From positions 145,485,283 to 145,549,282 of the forward strand of contig CM061921.1 of the NCBI GenBank assembly GCA_031002005.1: a stretch of DNA of 64,000 nucleotides, in the 5' to 3' direction. Source of the stretch: Vandiemenella viatica (taxonomy: Eukaryota > Arthropoda > Insecta > Orthoptera > Morabidae). Positions 36,428 through 48,200 of the stretch are shown here, piece by piece. The notes under the pieces are model-generated. The model ran no database searches and had not been told where the DNA came from. It was given only the letters and a program-made list of their open reading frames with translations. Each line of letters starts with the position of its first letter. The first letter of the stretch is position 1. The translations under genes were made by a program, and so were the position numbers.

Positions 36428-38000
36428 CTATTTTTCGACATTGAGGTCAATGAATTTTTGCATGTGGTGTATGATCTTTATGCCATAATTGTAGATCTTT
36501 TCCACCATGCCAGATATGTAGCTTAACACCTCTTCTTTTAGCTCCTCTCTGGTTCTGAATTGAGTCCCACCAAGGTGTTTCTTCAGTTCAGGGAAGATGT
36601 GGTAATCTTTTGGGGCAATGTTTGGGTGGTAGGGCAGGTATGTGACAATATCCCATTCAAATTTGTCGAGAAGATTGGTTGTTACATGGGTGGTGTGCAG
36701 ATGAGCGTTGTCATGATAGAAATGCACTCCTCTTGTGAGCATGCCTCTCCTCTTCTTATGAATTGCATGGTGCAGGTTCTTCGAGGTTGCATAGTAGTGG
36801 TCAGCATTGATTGTTATACCAACAGGCATGAATTTGCACAAAAATAACTCCTTCCTGTCCCAAAACATGCTCACCATCACTTTGCCGGCAGACAATGTTT
36901 GCTTGAACTTTCATGGCTTTGACGCCTCTGCATGTTTCCAGCGTCGTGTAGTGTACCCAGGTCTTTTTCCCAGTATTAATTGAATCTGAGAATTCTATAC
37001 CATCAGTTTCATAGGCTTCAAGAAATTCGCAGGCCACTTCATTCGTTGCCATTTATGGTCTTCCATAAGCATTCTTGGCACCCATCTTGCACAAATCTTA
37101 GCATACACTTAATCAGGTAGAGGCAACCTTTGCTTAGCTGATGGCATAATTTCTGGACTTAATCAGGTTGTGGGCCATAGGTAAGAAATAAGTAGGTAGT
37201 AGTGAATAAAAAGGCGATAAAAATTCACACATTTTTTTATTTATTAGAATTACATCAGCATAATAAAACATACAAAAAGCAAATTGCCAGAAACAGATAG
37301 AATAATCAAATGAAAATTAATGAGAGACTTGAAATTTCTGAATCTCTCGCCAGCTGGATTGAAACTGGTGGAGGGCTGGATCCGGTCCGGGGGCCGGGGG
37401 TTGCCCATATTTGCCCTAAATTGTCTGGCAAAATTTTGTCAATGGTAGTCTTGTTGACATCAGGGATCATCTCACAAGTCTACCGAACCATAACCCTTCT
37501 ATCTTTCAGCATTTCTTATTCCACTTTCACAATCACTTCTTCTCAAACCGATGGTTGTCCGGACTGCTGTTTGTGTGGACATCCGTCTTTGAATTATCTG
37601 CACCATTTGCTCATGTGTTGTATTCTCATACACTTTTCTCTATGGGCTTCACACAATTGGGAATTAATGTCCACCACCACAGTGTTTTTTGCACACAAAA
37701 AAGGAATTACAGAATGTTATTCCCACCTTGTGGGTGAAATGAGTGGGAACTCCATCTCTAACTGCTGCCCAGCCAAAACTGAGCATCGCAGACAGTTCAC
37801 CAGGGTGGAGATTTGGAGAGGGGGAACCAAGCTACATGCCAGCGTTGCCACATCCTGCCAGTGTTGCTGCATCACCACTGCGCCTACAATAATACCTTCA
37901 CTTTGAAGCTTCCCCCATATCATACCAAAGTCTCCCTTCCCTACAGCTGAGCCAAGCAACCTGACACAAGCCATTATTGCCCACAGTTATTCTTCATAAT
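36428..38000 (-). pseudogene. Mariner transposase, interrupted and frameshifted
   Basis: The C-terminal half is well preserved on the minus strand: KTWVHYTTLETCRGVKAMK, then MSAGKVMVSMFWDRKELFLC, GVHFYHDNAH (second Asp), VTYLPYHPNIAPKDYHIFPE and KKHLGGTQFRTREELKEEV. In the third-Asp motif S-P-D is replaced by H-P-N, so a catalytic residue is lost, and the first D-E motif reads GKKTWV instead of GDETWV. The N-terminal half (about 37420-37750) reads QRRMSTQTAVRTTIG and, after shifts, MIPDVNKTTIDKILPDNLG; the KICARWVPRML segment resumes at about 37080. Inactive. Confidence 0.8.
37110..37420. mobile_element. Foreign insert within the mariner, possibly a hAT-derived piece
   Basis: About 310 bases separate two parts of the transposase that should be contiguous. 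One end has 'gggccgggggttgcccat', and the sequence beside it is GC-rich and close in style to the end of the hAT element at 8377 (GATGGCCAACCCGCGGCCC). An 'acttaatcaggt' direct repeat sits at the other end. Identity is tentative. Confidence 0.4.
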
Positions 38001-39239
38001 TGGTCCAAAAATAAATAACCTTTGCATATTCCATCAAGAAATATAGAACAACCCCATAAATAATTGAAAACCAACCATAATTTTGCCTGTCTTACCAACT
38101 TCTCTTGGGAACTTTATTTTACGGACAACCCTCATATAATGTTACACAAATGGTAGAAGATTGTGAGCAGCTACAGGGTAACCTGAACAGGATATCTAGC
38201 TGTATTGGTCAACATGGCATGAAGATAAATGCCAAGAAAAGTCTGGATTACCTGAGCCAAATTTCTTTCCCATGGCTATGATTTACTCTGGTAATTTCCT
38301 GAAATGCATCACTTTATCCACACAGAACTCCACATCATCTTGAATAACATACTTGTTCATGAATATCAACCCTCTTCTGCTAGCCACCTAGTGAAAATTA
38401 TCCCATCATAGGCAATTCAACCTATACCACAACCTGACTCATATATCAGCTCATTTACCACAATTTCCAAAGTTTGTACTTTGGCCTCACAACAAACTAG
38501 TTGTCTATCAGACTGAATGGTCTAAAACAGTTTCTTTCCCCCTAAAATCTAGACCACCCTGCTGCCTCATTCCACAACTCACATGACCTCAGTAACTGAT
38601 TTATAGTAAAAGTTATCTGAGCGCTCCCTGAAATCACTTTTCAATCTGAACTCCATAGGTGGGAATTGGCCTATCAACACATTCTACATACCAGATACTC
38701 TGCATGTAACAATCTCATATATTTCTTACCTTCCTCTTTACCATCCTATCCTGTTAAACCCATCAGTTATAAGTATTGTTTAATCATATATTTTAATTTA
38801 TATTTTATTTTCAGAGTGCAAATATTTTTATGATAGTTTTCTCTATACATAAATTTGTATTAGTTTGTATTTATGTGATTTCTGTGACTGAAACTTTGAA
38901 TTATATTGTTTTTTACCTTCACTCTGAACTGACCACTATAAACATGCTCTCATGTAACATGCACAAAATTTCCAACATTTTCTTTACCATGAACCACTGA
39001 ACTTCGAACTAACCATCATAAACAACTGTTAATTTGGCAGGGTTGACTGTCAGTGCCTGTGTAAACCTATCCATGTTCTCCATCCTCTACAATCACAAGT
39101 AAAGGCTATGTCCAAAACACTGTTTTTAATGTCTTTTGTTACCACAAACCTCCTTCCTTCAACTTTGGTAAATAATGGATGTACTTTATCCATATTAATA
39201 CCAATGTTTCTTATGACCATGGAGTAGGAATAAATGCCA

Positions 39240-40985
39240 TGACATGATATTTATGTGGAAAAGAAAGATAAAATACACCTATAAAGTACAAATGCTTAAG
39301 GGAAGAGGGCAGTGGCAGCATGCAACACTCCATAAACACATTATTTCAGACTATGTCCTCTCTCACGAAAACAGAAACAAGTGCAGTAAGTCAAATTGGG
39401 AACAGTTCAAAGAGATAATAATAATAGAGGAAGAAATGTTTATTTCCAAAGATTACAGAACCTACTTAATGTAATGTGTAGGTGAGATGACTAAATATAT
39501 TGTAAGAATTGGACACATGGGAGCCGACAGGATTGCTTCTAGGGGGGGGGTGCACCAGGGCTGCGTTGGTGCCCCCCCCCCTATCGGCCCAAAAATTTCC
39601 GGGTGACCTTTTTTTTTTTTTTTAGGCCTACTACTGACCACACGGCGACCCGGGATGCGGGATGTAGGGGGGTGCACCAGAGCCGTAATTGGTGCTCCCC
39701 ACTCCCTATCGGCCCAAATTTACGGGCGACCCGGGATGCCAGGATGCCAGGGGGGTGCAAGTGCACCCCCTTGCACCCCCCTCCCGGCGCCCATGATTGG
39801 ACACAACAATGTTAAGAGACAGTAAGGCAGAAGGCAACGCATGAAACAACTAAACAAGGAATTAATAGCAGAAAAGAGTGAAACTATAGATATGTTTATG
39901 AAAAATATTATGGGTAACAAGAGAGTACTGAATCATACATCTGGAATATTCTGTGGTTATGTTATAAAACTGAGGAAAAGAAACCGTTGCAGATAAGGAT
40001 AGTGAAGAAGTTACCAAGGATTCAAAAAAGTCAGAAACATTAAGTAACTGGTTTTATTAGGGACCATCATTCAGGAATGGCAGAGAAATAAGAAAATGGA
40101 AGTGTCTTCACCACTTAAAAGAGCAGACTGTAAAATTGTAAATAGATTCTCTTGCTATTATGAGGGAGTTAAGAAAGCTAGAGAATAATAAAATTTCTAA
40201 AGGTGTATTAAAGATAGATATATATGGAATTGTAACTTAACTTAGTTGACAAACTGAAGGTTTTTTGGATCCTCTCAAAGCAGGCATACTAAGCCAGTGT
40301 GTCAATGGTAGTACTTCCTTTCATCAGGGACCCACAGCTGAACTTTGAATCGGAACCAAAAATTTTCAGCTTGTTTTATATGCAGACAGAAAAGAAATTT
40401 TTATGATTGCAGGGTGGAGGTAGGATTGCTTGTTGAAGATCTAAAGTGTAAATATCTTGGCATAACATTTGAAACTGGCAGGATGCATTAACCAGGTGGT
40501 AGGTAGAGGTTTCAAAATCCTTCATTTACTGGAGGGGGTAATGAGGGCTGTGGGAACTCGGTTACAATACCTTGAGCAGACTATTGCTTGAATATAGTGT
40601 TATAGTGGGAGACCCACATTTGGGCATCAAGTAAAGGAGTTGGAAAAGGTGAAATGGAGGGTAACTAAATTTGTTTATGGAAATTATTGCAGAACACATT
40701 CAGTAGTGAACATGATAAAGGACCTTAGTTGGGAGGTACTGGAAGACAGGTGAAGAGAATGCTTGGATTGTATAAGGCATATTTTGGGGGTAATGTGTAG
40801 ACGAATATTGTTAGAGGAAATAGGAATATTGAAAGGGAGGGAATAGATGAACATGATCACAAGCTGGCACTTGATGTCACACGCAAAGGAGAGGGAAAAT
40901 TTTCTTTTGTTGGTTAAGGGAGTTGAAGATTGTAAGAAACTACCAAGGGAGGTTCTGAACAATTTACCAGATTTACACTAAACGA
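39240..40985 (+). pseudogene. CR1/Jockey-like LINE, copy 2, carrying a hAT MITE
   Basis: 39390-39450 reads SNWEQFKEIIIIEEEMFISK, the same EN-RT linker as LKWEQYKEIIRMGKEIFIPK of copy 1. 39815-39895 matches copy 1 around 27760-27840. 40440-40470 reads CKYLGITFETGRM. 40640-40740 reads KVKWRVTKFVYGN, then HSVVNMIKDLSWEVLEDR, the conserved C-terminal part of such LINEs (R-A-A-R-F-V ... L-x-W-x-x-L-x-x-R). The RT core between these is decayed. Confidence 0.7.
39516..39795. mobile_element. hAT-type MITE, 280 bp, internally duplicated
   Basis: Ends are CATGGGAGCC and, reverse-complemented, CATGGGCGCC. They are flanked by the identical 8-mer ATTGGACA (39508-39515 and 39796-39803). Inside, a GC-rich unit of about 65 bases containing 'gggggtgcacca' and 'tatcggcccaaa' occurs twice (about 39545-39607 and 39667-39730). 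It has no coding capacity. It sits inside LINE copy 2. Confidence 0.9.
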
Positions 40986-43822
40986 ATTTAAAATTAAAAT
41001 TCATTGAAGGCAGTAATACTAGAAATGTGAAGTTGCACTAAAAGAAGTGAAATTGGAAAGTAGGTTGTGAGGAACAAGCTTTACCTTGGGGGTTAGGTAA
41101 ACACCTTGTCTCAACTTTAAACATGCTTAGCCTTGAATTTTACAGTTCTGTCTTTATAATATTAACCAGGCTGCCACTTAGCTTATTTCCCACCAAAAGG
41201 TAAGGAAAGGTGTAAGTTAAAATGATGTTCACGAGTCCATTGTGATTAGAATAACTATATTCCTCAAATTTTACAAAGTCAAAAACTTCACAGGTGATCA
41301 GACAAGTTTACAGAAGAAATGCTTGCAGATTCGACAAACCATTCAAGCGAGACCAACCTCACGCCCCCACAGCTACTTAGCTATATGAGGTATTTCACTC
41401 ATGATTTCAAACGTTAAACATTTGCGCGCAAGTTTGTTATCTGCCGCGTTACGAGTCCAAACTAGCTACCGCGCTCTACATAGCTGTTACCACACGACTA
41501 GACTGCTGTTGAAAGACTGGGTAGAGGCTAGGTTCTGGAGGGAGTATTTATAGAATTGTTGCTGCGTGAACCTGGGAATTAACTTTTCTGGTAGTTCCCA
41601 CGGATCGCATCAGATAACTGATAAGTTTCTGACAATCTGTCGTCGTACAATTCTGACCTTGACAAAAAAATAAAGCTATCTCTCTGAAATATTAGGAGCT
41701 GCAAGATATTATTACAAACGTCAAATTAAGTGATTATAAAAATTTTTGTAACTTTAATAGTTTCGCCAGAAAAGAGTCATTTATATGTGACTGCCATAAC
41801 TTCCGTAATATTACTCTTATCAACCTGAAACAAATTTCATTCTATTCTCCTATTGCTCTTCTATCATCTGACATCAAATAAAATATGTTACCTAATTTTG
41901 AAAGTGAGATAAAGTTCGAAAACACTTAAATTATTCAGAATATCGACTTGAAAATAGCTTCAAACAAATTTCCATATTGAAAAATGGTTACTGTAAAAAT
42001 TTGGAATCTCTAAGTATATTCCCTGGTTTATTACGAATTTAAAAAATATTATTCCTCCCGAATGTGCTCCAATTTTGAGCTATACTTGCAAAGCATTACC
42101 AGCGCCAAAACATATTTCACTTTATTACAATTAAATGCTTTAGTATTTTGAAATAAAACTTATTCAGAAACCTTTGTGTTTAATTCACCTTTACTCTGAA
42201 CACATTTTCTTTTCCTGAATTACCAAATACGATTGAAATATTTAACTTTTCCATGAAGCACATTGTCTTGCTATACCAAATTATATCCAAAAACGATCTT
42301 TAAAATGCATGAAACTTTCCAAAATTTTAATATGTTGTTTCAACCAAAATTACACTCCTTTCTATCTATCAATTGACTTCTTATCTGTTTTCTAAAGACT
42401 GAATACTTTGATTTTAGAGTGGAAAATTACGTGACAAAATTCTTTACCGGCAAATCACTTCTAAACATATTTAAAGTCTAAGTAAGCTTTTCTAATAACA
42501 AACTTTCTGATCTTCTGGCTATTTATTTACCTAAACATCTTTTGAAATAAAGAAATATACTCATTTAGTTATATGAAAGTCATATATTACGTGTCAAAAT
42601 CTGAGGTTAAGTTTCTCTACAGCTTTTTAAATGAATTTATCTCTTGAATTAACTGTTTATACTTTAACTATTTCTTATGTTAGATACATTACTTGGGATT
42701 ATTACCAAAATTAACTGTAAATATGACTTTAAAGTGGTGGTACCATATACTTCAATTGAACCTGCTATCTTGGAAAATAATTTCGTTACCGGTATGCAAA
42801 ATTGTAAGATATGTTACAAGGTCTGTTTCCACTGGGACATTTGTTCCTTTGTAATTAAACTAAGTATGTTAAGTATACTGTACCTTACAAGACACTTTTT
42901 TGTCCACATGCAATGGTTTTTATCTTTCTTTCCACCATTTATGGCCCACTCTTTAAAATACTTTGGAGAAATCTAATGCTACACTATCAATATGGCCTTC
43001 CTTGTCCATATCAACTTTCCAGTAGCCCATTAACTGAGTTTTATTTGAATAACTAGTGCTGTAGGCAGGAGGTCTATGACAATAAACATGCACAAAATCA
43101 CTATTTTAGATGATACTGTATCCTGTGAAAGAGTACCGATGGTATTGATGTACATAATTTTCAATACAAACAAATTTCTTTAAGTTTATTTGGCATATTT
43201 CAGAATATATCAATGACATGCATACCCCTCTTCCTTCCATTTATTATTACAAACATATTTTCTTGTCACTTCAACCTACTTAAACTTCGTCATGATATAT
43301 TATGTCCTATAGTCTTGTACAATGCCTTTATCTTTAAAGTAAGGGTTTAGCAAAACATTATTATTACTTTCTGGTCGTTCTTTCAAATATGCTATGTTAA
43401 GTGGTACATTCTGCCCTACACTTAACATATCACTATTAGTTGTTATCTTGTTTTGATGACATTTTGTTGTCTATTCTCCTTATTACAAATAGTATTATGT
43501 TTATATGTATGGCAGTAGTATGCGGTATTTAGAATGTAGCCATTTCTGCCAGGGTGGCAGTGCTTGTTAAATTTCCATCATACTGGACATAATTAGGTAA
43601 TGTGTAGAGGAGAAGAAAATGGAAGTACTGAAGTGTAGAATTTCTTTGTATAAATTTAGTAAATCAGAATCCAGTAGACCAATAAAACAGCTGTCATACT
43701 AGCTTGTTAATTTGCTCACTTGTAGATTAGTGCCATCACTAATAGCCTCTGCTGAATGTAATTAAATTACAAGAGGGATGGATTACCAAACTAACATATT
43801 AATATTTTTTTCATCATTGCAG

Positions 43823-44780
43823 GATTTGCCATTGTTTATGAGGACACTGATGATAGCTGAAGAAGAGGCTGCTGAGAATATACAAAAATGCTATGCAGTT
43901 CTGAGTTGTGATGGCCAGTGCTGGGAAATTACAGGAACACTCACTGGTATTCATAAGAATATAACACAGAAGTCAATTACTACAAAAGATGGGACACAGA
44001 AAGCTATGTGTATACAGACATCACAAAATCATGCCACATTTGCTGAACTACGGAATTCTGAAGATGCTACCAGTTTTAGTACCAGAGTGTTAGCTTCTCT
44101 TTCTAGGTGTACAGGTGGTGATATGCTTTTTGAACTTGCACACAATGTCAATGTGCATGATGAGTCAGCAAACGTCATGGCAGGAGACTATGTCCTTCCT
44201 CCTGGTGCCAGTATGTTCTGTTGGTTTTCTGTGCCTCTCGTCAAAAGGTATGATATTGTCTATGTTGAATCAAAACACTGCTACATTGAGTATGATGAGA
44301 TGGAAGGCATGGTACTCAAAGCATTGCAAAGCAAGATGGCTCTGTGTAGCCATTACTGGAGCGGAGAGAGGGCTATGCATCTGTTAGAAAACTTACATTT
44401 CTCAAGTTTGGTGTATATGCTGATTTTTCTGTCCCTGAAAAATTACTGTTTGGACCATTCACCAAAAATGAAAAACCTTGCATCTCTCTACATCACTTCA
44501 TTGAATTATCACAGAAAAAGTATGTGGTCACTGGTGTTAATGCAGATTCGAAATCCAGTGATGTCCATTTACCATCCATAAACTCTTCTTCACATCTGAT
44601 GAAGCAGTTGCAAGCTAGCTCTCGATGTGTGTCTTGTGTGCTGCAACCAACAATGTCTGGCTTTGGCTATATTGATGCTGTGCACAATTCTGATGGGACC
44701 ATCTCTTTTCAGCATCCTTTGATCAAAGAAAAGAAACTTACATTTACAGATGTAGCGGCTATCAACGTTTGGCTAAATAG
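43823..44780 (+). CDS. Host gene, internal exon 4 (largest, one frame break)
   Basis: The acceptor is tttttcatcattgcag and the donor AATAG|gtgagt. Reading starts in phase 0 (DLPLFMRTLMIAEEEAAENI) and is open for about 175 residues with a globular look (CYAVLSCDGQCWEITGTLTG, GDYVLPPGASMFCWFSVPLV, ESKHCYIEYDEMEGMVLKAL). From about 44350 the sensible protein is in the frame one base earlier (LLERREGYASVRKLTFLKFG, FVPEKLLFGPF-like, HLMKQLQASSRCVSCVLQPT, TFTDVAAINVWLNR) and ends two bases into a codon, matching exon 5. A single missing base near 44350-44395, or removal of a 38-base GT-AG segment (44312-44349), would join the frames. No family recognised. Confidence 0.8.
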
Positions 44781-44944
44781 GTGAGTACTCTAAACATCTG
44801 CATCAAGAAATTTCTCTTGGGGCAGAGGGTTACCTAACAGGATAATTCAAATTTTTTTATTTACACTATCCTAAACATTTTTTGAAGAGTTTTGATTTGA
44901 AACCCATTAATGATAACCTAAATAACAAAGAGAATAGGGAAAAT

Positions 44945-45165
44945 TCACCAAAGTTGAAGGCTGCAATGAGTGGAAGACATATGTAACACGCAAAAACATA
45001 TACAATATTCCATTTTACACCTTATTCATGTGATAGGGAATGAACCATATGGTTTGGGAGGTGTGCATATGCCAAAGATTACCACTTAACTCTTTTCCCT
45101 GTACTTTATTATTTATATTGCCTGGAAGTTATTTCCTTCTTCCTTAGTATCATTAATGATATCTT
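44945..45165 (+). repeat. Dispersed repeat, longest copy
   Basis: Starts with 'caccaaagttgaaggctgca' and ends with the 'tttatattgcctggaagtta' and 'ttccttcttcctta' blocks. The insertion in the RTE copy at 46633-46770 shares both parts, which defines this as one interspersed family of roughly 200 bp. Confidence 0.55.
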
Positions 45166-45689
45166 AAGTTACATTGGAATGAAAGATGGTTTTTCTTTCA
45201 GGTAATAACATATTGGACAGAGAGGAAGGTCAACTTTTACCATAAAAGAGTACACAATGGTACTAAAAATACACACACCTAAATTAATAAAATTTTAGGA
45301 CAAAGAGTAGCCCTTTAAACACACCTACTTCTGAGGGAGGGCTTTACCCAAAAATTTTATGTATCTGTGTATATGCATGTTCTCTTTTGCTCCCATGCCA
45401 CTGTATCCTCTGATGTAGTAATTTTTGGCCTCCTTTTTTATCCTTAACATTTTAATGACAAATTGCTGCAGGCATCCTGGTCCATTAAAAGTAACTATAA
45501 AACAGTTTTTATACATATTACTTTTTAACTTTGTAAACCTGTGAAGAATACATTGAGTTCATGTTTTCAGTTTATTGTTTGTCCTTCTCATCATAACGAA
45601 TCTGAGCTATGAGTTAAAATTTTGCATTTTTTTTGTTATTTCACTTCTTTTTATCTGGTATTAGTCTACAGTATTTGATTTTCTGGGGT

Positions 45690-47150
45690 TTAAATATTTG
45701 AAGCAGATATCACTTAAGGAATACATAGAGAAAATGTATGATGGTGAGGATGCGAACAGCAGTGTACTGGAAATATAAAACAATGTTAACATTGATGACA
45801 TAGGAGAGTCTGTTTTAAGGACAGAATTTGATAGTTCTTAGAAAGATTTGTAATTTATTGGAGTTGATGAGATTCCTGCAGAAGTTAATGTTAAAAAGAA
45901 ATCCAAATATTATTCAAAACGTTCAAACGTTTGCAAAACATGAAAGACACCAACTGATCTTAATAAAAGTATCATCTTCACACTTGCAAAGAAAGCACAA
46001 GCTAAAAAATGTGAGAATTATCGCACCATAAATCTAACATCATATGCTGCTAGGTTATTGACCAGGATAATATACAAAAGATTAGAAAGGATAGTATAAG
46101 GCAAAGTAAGGAGAAAATTAGCCTGAGTTTAGGAAAAACTGCAATGCAAGAGAAGCAATTCTGGTTTTATACTTGAAGGGTAGAAAAAAGATACTTTTGT
46201 ATCATTTGATGATTTAGAAATGATTATTATAATATAATGTAGGACAAGATTTTAAAGAAGTCACATCTGAAACATCGAAATAGAAGAATACTTTATTATC
46301 TACTAAAGAATCATGTGGCTATAATAAAAGTAGAGAATTATAAAGGGTGTGCGACAAGGTTGTAGTCTATCCCTATTAATATTCACCTAGTATGTAGATA
46401 AAGAAATAAAGGAAGTAAAAGAAAAATTTGAATGTGACATAAGTATTCAAGGAAAAAATCAGTGTGCTACAATTTGCTGATGACATTGTCTGTTAGCAGA
46501 ACACATTGAGGCTATTGAGAAGTTACTGAACTGCATGAACAAAATACTGAAGGAAGGGTACGGACTACATATAAACCAAAGCAATACAAATGGTGATGAA
46601 ATATAGCAAATATGACAGCACTAATAGTATTCTTGTGTTCATCGCATATGTTTTTCACTCGTCGCAGCCTTTAACGTTGGTGAGTGATGAGTCATTTTCC
46701 CTTTCCTTGTAATTTATATTGCCTAAAGCCGTTTCCTTATTTCTTACTTTAATTATTGTTGCCTAAGCAATAACAGTAGATAAGATATAAAAATAGGATC
46801 AGATGGTATAGGAGATGTTACTGAATTCTGCTACTTAGGAAGTAAAATTACAACTTATGGCTAAATCAGAATGATGTTCAAAGCAGAATAGCATTACTGA
46901 ATAAGTCTTAGTGAAAAGAGAAATGTTATATTTTTATGTATTTATCCAGGACTCAAAAAGAACTTTTAAAAATTCTATGTGTGGATCACAGCACTTTACA
47001 GTAGCAAAGCATGCTCTTGAAAAATACCCAAAAGAAAGAAAATTGAAGCATTTGAAATGTGAGGGTATACAAGGATTCTAAGAAATAGGTGGACATATCA
47101 AGTATTAAATGAACGTGTTTGGGAAATGATGAGTGAAGAAAGAAGTTTTT
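45690..47150 (+). pseudogene. RTE-type LINE, copy 2, heavily decayed
   Basis: Parallels 33960-35450 of copy 1 in order: 'aatacatagagaaaatgtatgatgg', 'ggacagaatttgatag', 'gacaaggttgtagtctatccc', 'tttgctgatgacattgtct' (the A-D-D active site), 'gttactgaactgcatgaacaaaatactgaagg' in short shared blocks, and 'aggatcagatgg...gaattctgctactta'. It is full of indels and stops. An unrelated piece of about 140 bases is inserted at 46633-46770. Confidence 0.75.
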
Positions 47151-48164
47151 AAACTTCTGTGGTATCAGTTAAGTTACTCTGAATAATAAATTATCAGCTT
47201 TGAACCATTTAAATAAATTGCAGGTAAATTTCCAGTATAACAGCCATTCACTCAAAGTACTTCAATCATTCAATGAGTAATTTAATATCATTACCATGTT
47301 TTTTGCCTTAAAAAATGCTTTTCAGTATCTACTAATGATTTACATGAAATGTCCAAATTTTCTAAGTTCAACAATACACTCTCTTGTAAATTAAAAAAAA
47401 TCTTAAATGTGTACAATTCAATCTCTTATTAAAGCCACTGCCTAGAATCCAACCATCATCACTTTTAAACGTCACTTCTACTAATGTCATGCCACACCAA
47501 CATTCACCGTACAAAAACTGACCCTGAAATCATGACTGTGGTCAGATGCATCTCTCCTTGTATAGCCCAGCACAAAACCTGGTTATTTTTGGATTTTTCT
47601 TCCCAAAATCTGGAACTATTTATGTAATGTGATGCAGCCAACCATTTCGATTTTTTTTTAAATTACTAAATTTCTAAACCATTTTCTGATTTTACTCAGA
47701 CTTAATCAAGATACAGCCATGATAGTGTTAACATATTTTTCCTTTACAACTTTTGTGGACTAAGCCCTTGTTAGCTCATGAAAATTAAACCAAATTTTTC
47801 CTTTTCAAATCTCACTCCACTCTCAAAATTTTTACTACTGATGAATTCCTTATTATTTCTAGCTTACATTGATATCTATTATCCTCCTCTAAATGCATTT
47901 AATCACTCAATACCCATCTAAATTATCTTCCATGCTTACACCCCATTATGTTATTCCCATTTACTATAACATTAAAATTAAATAATTCTCCATAGCTTCA
48001 GATTTTGTAAATGTGATCACTATTAATAATTTTTAATGCTCTTTCATATTTTCTTATTTTCCAGCCTTCATCTAAAGCATTCAAATTGGATATATTTTTA
48101 TCTGTTGGTCTTTGTTCTAAATGTGCATATCCCCAAAACTTCATAACATTCCTTATCAAAATAT

Positions 48165-48200
48165 ACATATATATATATATGTATATGTATATATATATTT
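48165..48200. repeat. AT/GT-rich dinucleotide repeat
   Basis: An imperfect (AT)n tract with interspersed GT, simple sequence DNA in intron 4. Confidence 0.85.

Larger units (their letters stand above)
36335..38134 (-). mobile_element. Mariner transposon with both ends, TA flanked, itself interrupted
   Basis: Ends: left CAAGGATTGTCCATAAAAT, right (reverse complement) TGAGGGTTGTCCGTAAAAT, each flanked by TA (36333-36334 and 38135-38136). At 1800 bp it is about 500 longer than a usual mariner. The extra length is foreign sequence at about 37110-37420 between the N- and C-terminal parts of the transposase. Confidence 0.88.
36250..38260 (+). pseudogene. LINE RT fragment split by a mariner at its catalytic motif
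   Basis: Left of the mariner the plus strand reads EPFLLTVLINY, a stop, then VNGLQSFRLFPDD. This matches the G-P-L-L-F-x-x-Y-I-N-D-L ... R-L-F-A-D-D core of RT. Right of it (38135 on) IMLHKW, a stop and then, in another frame, EDCEQLQGNLNRISS and GQHGMKINAKKS are the segments that follow the active site. Removing the mariner and one TA copy joins the two. The Ala-to-Pro change and stops show that the LINE was already decayed. Confidence 0.8.
26640..43822 (+). other. Intron 3 of host gene (about 17.2 kb)
   Basis: The largest intron. It holds a CR1/Jockey-like LINE (26740-28560), a Penelope GIY-YIG fragment (29070-29420), LINE RT fragments (31100-31340 and 36250-38260), an RTE-type LINE with two SINE pieces (32390-35712), a mariner (36335-38134) and another LINE with a hAT MITE (39240-40985). 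In 29430-31090, 31340-32380, 38260-39240 and 40990-43822 I see no identifiable gene. 40990-43822 is plain AT-rich sequence. Confidence 0.7.

Noticed and set aside
36428..36895. Domesticated transposase gene (SETMAR-like)
   Set aside because: The 155-codon ORF is open, but two catalytic motifs are altered, the N-terminal half is frameshifted and split by an insert, and there are no splice signals linking it to a host domain.
37310..37906. 198-codon plus-strand ORF, one of the longest in the window
   Set aside because: It lies antisense to the N-terminal part of the mariner transposase and its foreign insert. The minus strand gives recognisable transposase words, so this ORF is a shadow.
44115..44387. 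90-codon ORF inside exon 4
   Set aside because: It is an out-of-frame shadow of the long exon reading and does not lead into the downstream frame.
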